Of a DNA stretch of 64,000 nt, positions 63,233 to 64,000 are shown in pieces (positions within the stretch are counted from its first letter, which is position 1; each line of letters begins with the position of its first letter). Both the position numbers and the translations under genes were made by a program. The stretch is from Actinomadura atramentaria DSM 43919 (GTDB lineage: Bacteria; Actinomycetota; Actinomycetes; Streptosporangiales; Streptosporangiaceae). Under the pieces are notes generated by a model. The model ran no database searches and was not told where the DNA came from. It was given only the letters and a program-made list of their open reading frames with translations. Where the stretch lies: NCBI RefSeq assembly GCF_000381885.1, contig NZ_KB907211.1, positions 434,001-498,000 of the forward strand, read 5' to 3'.

Positions 63233-64000
63233 CGGGCCCTCCCCAGGTAGAACCGCTCGATCTCGTCGCAGACGCGGTCGGCGGCGGCGTCCGGCAGGTC
63301 GGGGTACAGCGGCAGCGCGAGCGCGGCGGCGCACGCGGCCTCCGCGCGCGGGAAGTCGCCGGGCCGGTGCCCGAGGTGCGCGAAGCACGGCTGCAGGGGC
63401 AGCGGCACCGGGTAGTACACCTCGGTGCCGATGCCCCGGGCGGCGAGGTGCGCGGCGAGGGCGTCGCGGTCGTCGACCTCGACCAGGTACACGTAGACGA
63501 CCCGGTTCCCGCCCGGATGGACCGGCGCGTCGCCGGGGACGCGCCGCACGCCCGGCACGCCGCGCAGCCGCGCGTCGTAGCGGGCGGCGAGCTCCGCGCG
63601 GCGGGCGAGGTCGGCGTCCAGGCGGGCGAGCTTGGCGAGCAGGACGGCCGCCTGCACGTCGTCGGCCTTGCTGTTGACGCCCGGCAGGACGGTCGCGGCG
63701 GAGATCGCGGCGGGGTCGTCCAGCGTCGCGCCGCGGCGCCCGTGGTGGCGCAGCGCGCGGACGGCGTCGGCGAGGGCGTCGTCGTCGGTGAGGACCGCGC
63801 CCGCGTCCCCGATCGCGCCGAGCGTCTTGGACGGGAAGAACGACAGGACGCCGCCCGCGCCGAGCAGCCCGGCGTGGCGGCCGTCGAGGCGCATCCCGAT
63901 CGCCTCGGCGCTGTCCTCCAGCAGCGTCACGCCGCGCCGCCGCGCGACGGCCGCGAGGCCGCGCAGGTCCGCGAGCCGGTCGAACAGGTGCGCGGGCATG
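63229..64000 (-). CDS. DegT/DnrJ/EryC1-family PLP aminotransferase (partial, 5' end outside)
   Basis: The visible 257 codons are the central and C-terminal part of a second DegT enzyme: LLEDSAEAIG, SFFPSKTLGAIGDAGA with the PLP Lys, and a C-terminal YYPVPLPLQPCF. About 120 N-terminal residues lie beyond the right edge. The Met at the window edge is internal, because family members have a strand (HLF preceded by Pro) at this point. It resembles the sugar-aminotransferase branch more than its neighbour does. Confidence 0.88.
   Translation of the reverse strand, partial: MPAHLFDRLADLRGLAAVARRRGVTLLEDSAEAIGMRLDGRHAGLLGAGGVLSFFPSKTLGAIGDAGAVLTDDDALADAVRALRHHGRRGATLDDPAAISAATVLPGVNSKADDVQAAVLLAKLARLDADLARRAELAARYDARLRGVPGVRRVPGDAPVHPGGNRVVYVYLVEVDDRDALAAHLAARGIGTEVYYPVPLPLQPCFAHLGHRPGDFPRAEAACAAALALPLYPDLPDAAADRVCDEIERFYLGRAR

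Noticed and set aside
1..64000. tRNA, rRNA, insertion sequences, integrases and attachment sites
   Set aside because: A read-through of both strands showed no T-loop-like GGTTCGAAT with a paired acceptor, no transposase or recombinase motifs and no flanking direct repeats. A tRNAscan or ISfinder run would settle it.

Overview
The window is very G+C-rich DNA (about three quarters G+C by eye) with near-saturated G/C third codon positions. It has frequent GTG starts, 4-base stop/start overlaps, and several families typical of mycelial actinomycetes: XRE plus DUF397 pairs, RsbW-like ATPases, actinobacterial SAM methyltransferases of the DUF574 type, and NB-ARC/TPR proteins. An Actinomadura-like actinomycete is the best guess; the genus is inference. 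I saw no tRNA, rRNA, CRISPR array, insertion sequence or phage gene. No gene-free stretch exceeds about 300 bases.

Layout. 1-3.1 kb: a whiJ/abaA-type regulatory island (two DUF397 proteins, an XRE regulator, an RsbW-like ATPase and two unknown partners). 3.2-7 kb: a phosphotransferase, a thiolase, a degenerate SDR and a membrane protein. 7.2-10.2 kb: a TPR protein convergent with a GT-B-like protein. 10.3-21.5 kb: a tight catabolic operon (peptide-type ABC importer, class III CoA transferase, two MaoC proteins, acyl-CoA dehydrogenase, AtuA-family protein, IclR regulator) behind a promoter with a perfect inverted repeat. 21.5-22.8 kb: a cobalamin riboswitch and cbtBA. 22.8-29 kb: a DUF574 methyltransferase, a two-component system, a glycosyltransferase and a GT-C membrane protein. 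29-30.7 kb: a MerR/MFS pair sharing an intergenic region with a MerR-type dyad and an iron-box-like sequence. 30.9-35.3 kb: a small protein, a divergent NB-ARC/TPR protein and, convergent to that, a second GT-B-like protein. 35.6-37.6 kb: an MFS exporter and a MarR regulator. 37.7-50.3 kb: a sugar or small-molecule regulon (secreted LamG and PQQ-type dehydrogenase, permease, TIM-barrel isomerase, DUF993, Gfo/Idh, NMT1-type ABC importer, LacI regulator, glycerate kinase). 50.4-53.7 kb: two PucR/CdaR regulators around a secreted hydrolase. 53.7-64 kb: nine overlapping minus-strand genes that look like part of a natural-product cluster (CMD/AhpD-like protein, methyltransferase, two adenylate-forming ligases, rearranged CoA transferase, FAD oxidoreductase, UbiA prenyltransferase, two DegT aminotransferases), running off the right edge.

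Three observations stand out. (1) A tail-to-tail gene pair, winged-helix/TPR (with or without NB-ARC) facing a GT-B-like protein, occurs twice (7.2-10.2 and 31.5-35.3 kb). (2) In the second copy the NB-ARC protein starts with a short Asn/Gln/Val/Gly-rich motif resembling the end of the divergently encoded 130-residue protein, which suggests a bacterial amyloid-signalling NLR/effector pair; its Walker A motif is degenerate. (3) Variants of GAAAGCGCTTTC occur at four places around the LacI gene, three of them as doublets with the same 13-bp period, linking genes 10 kb apart into one candidate regulon.
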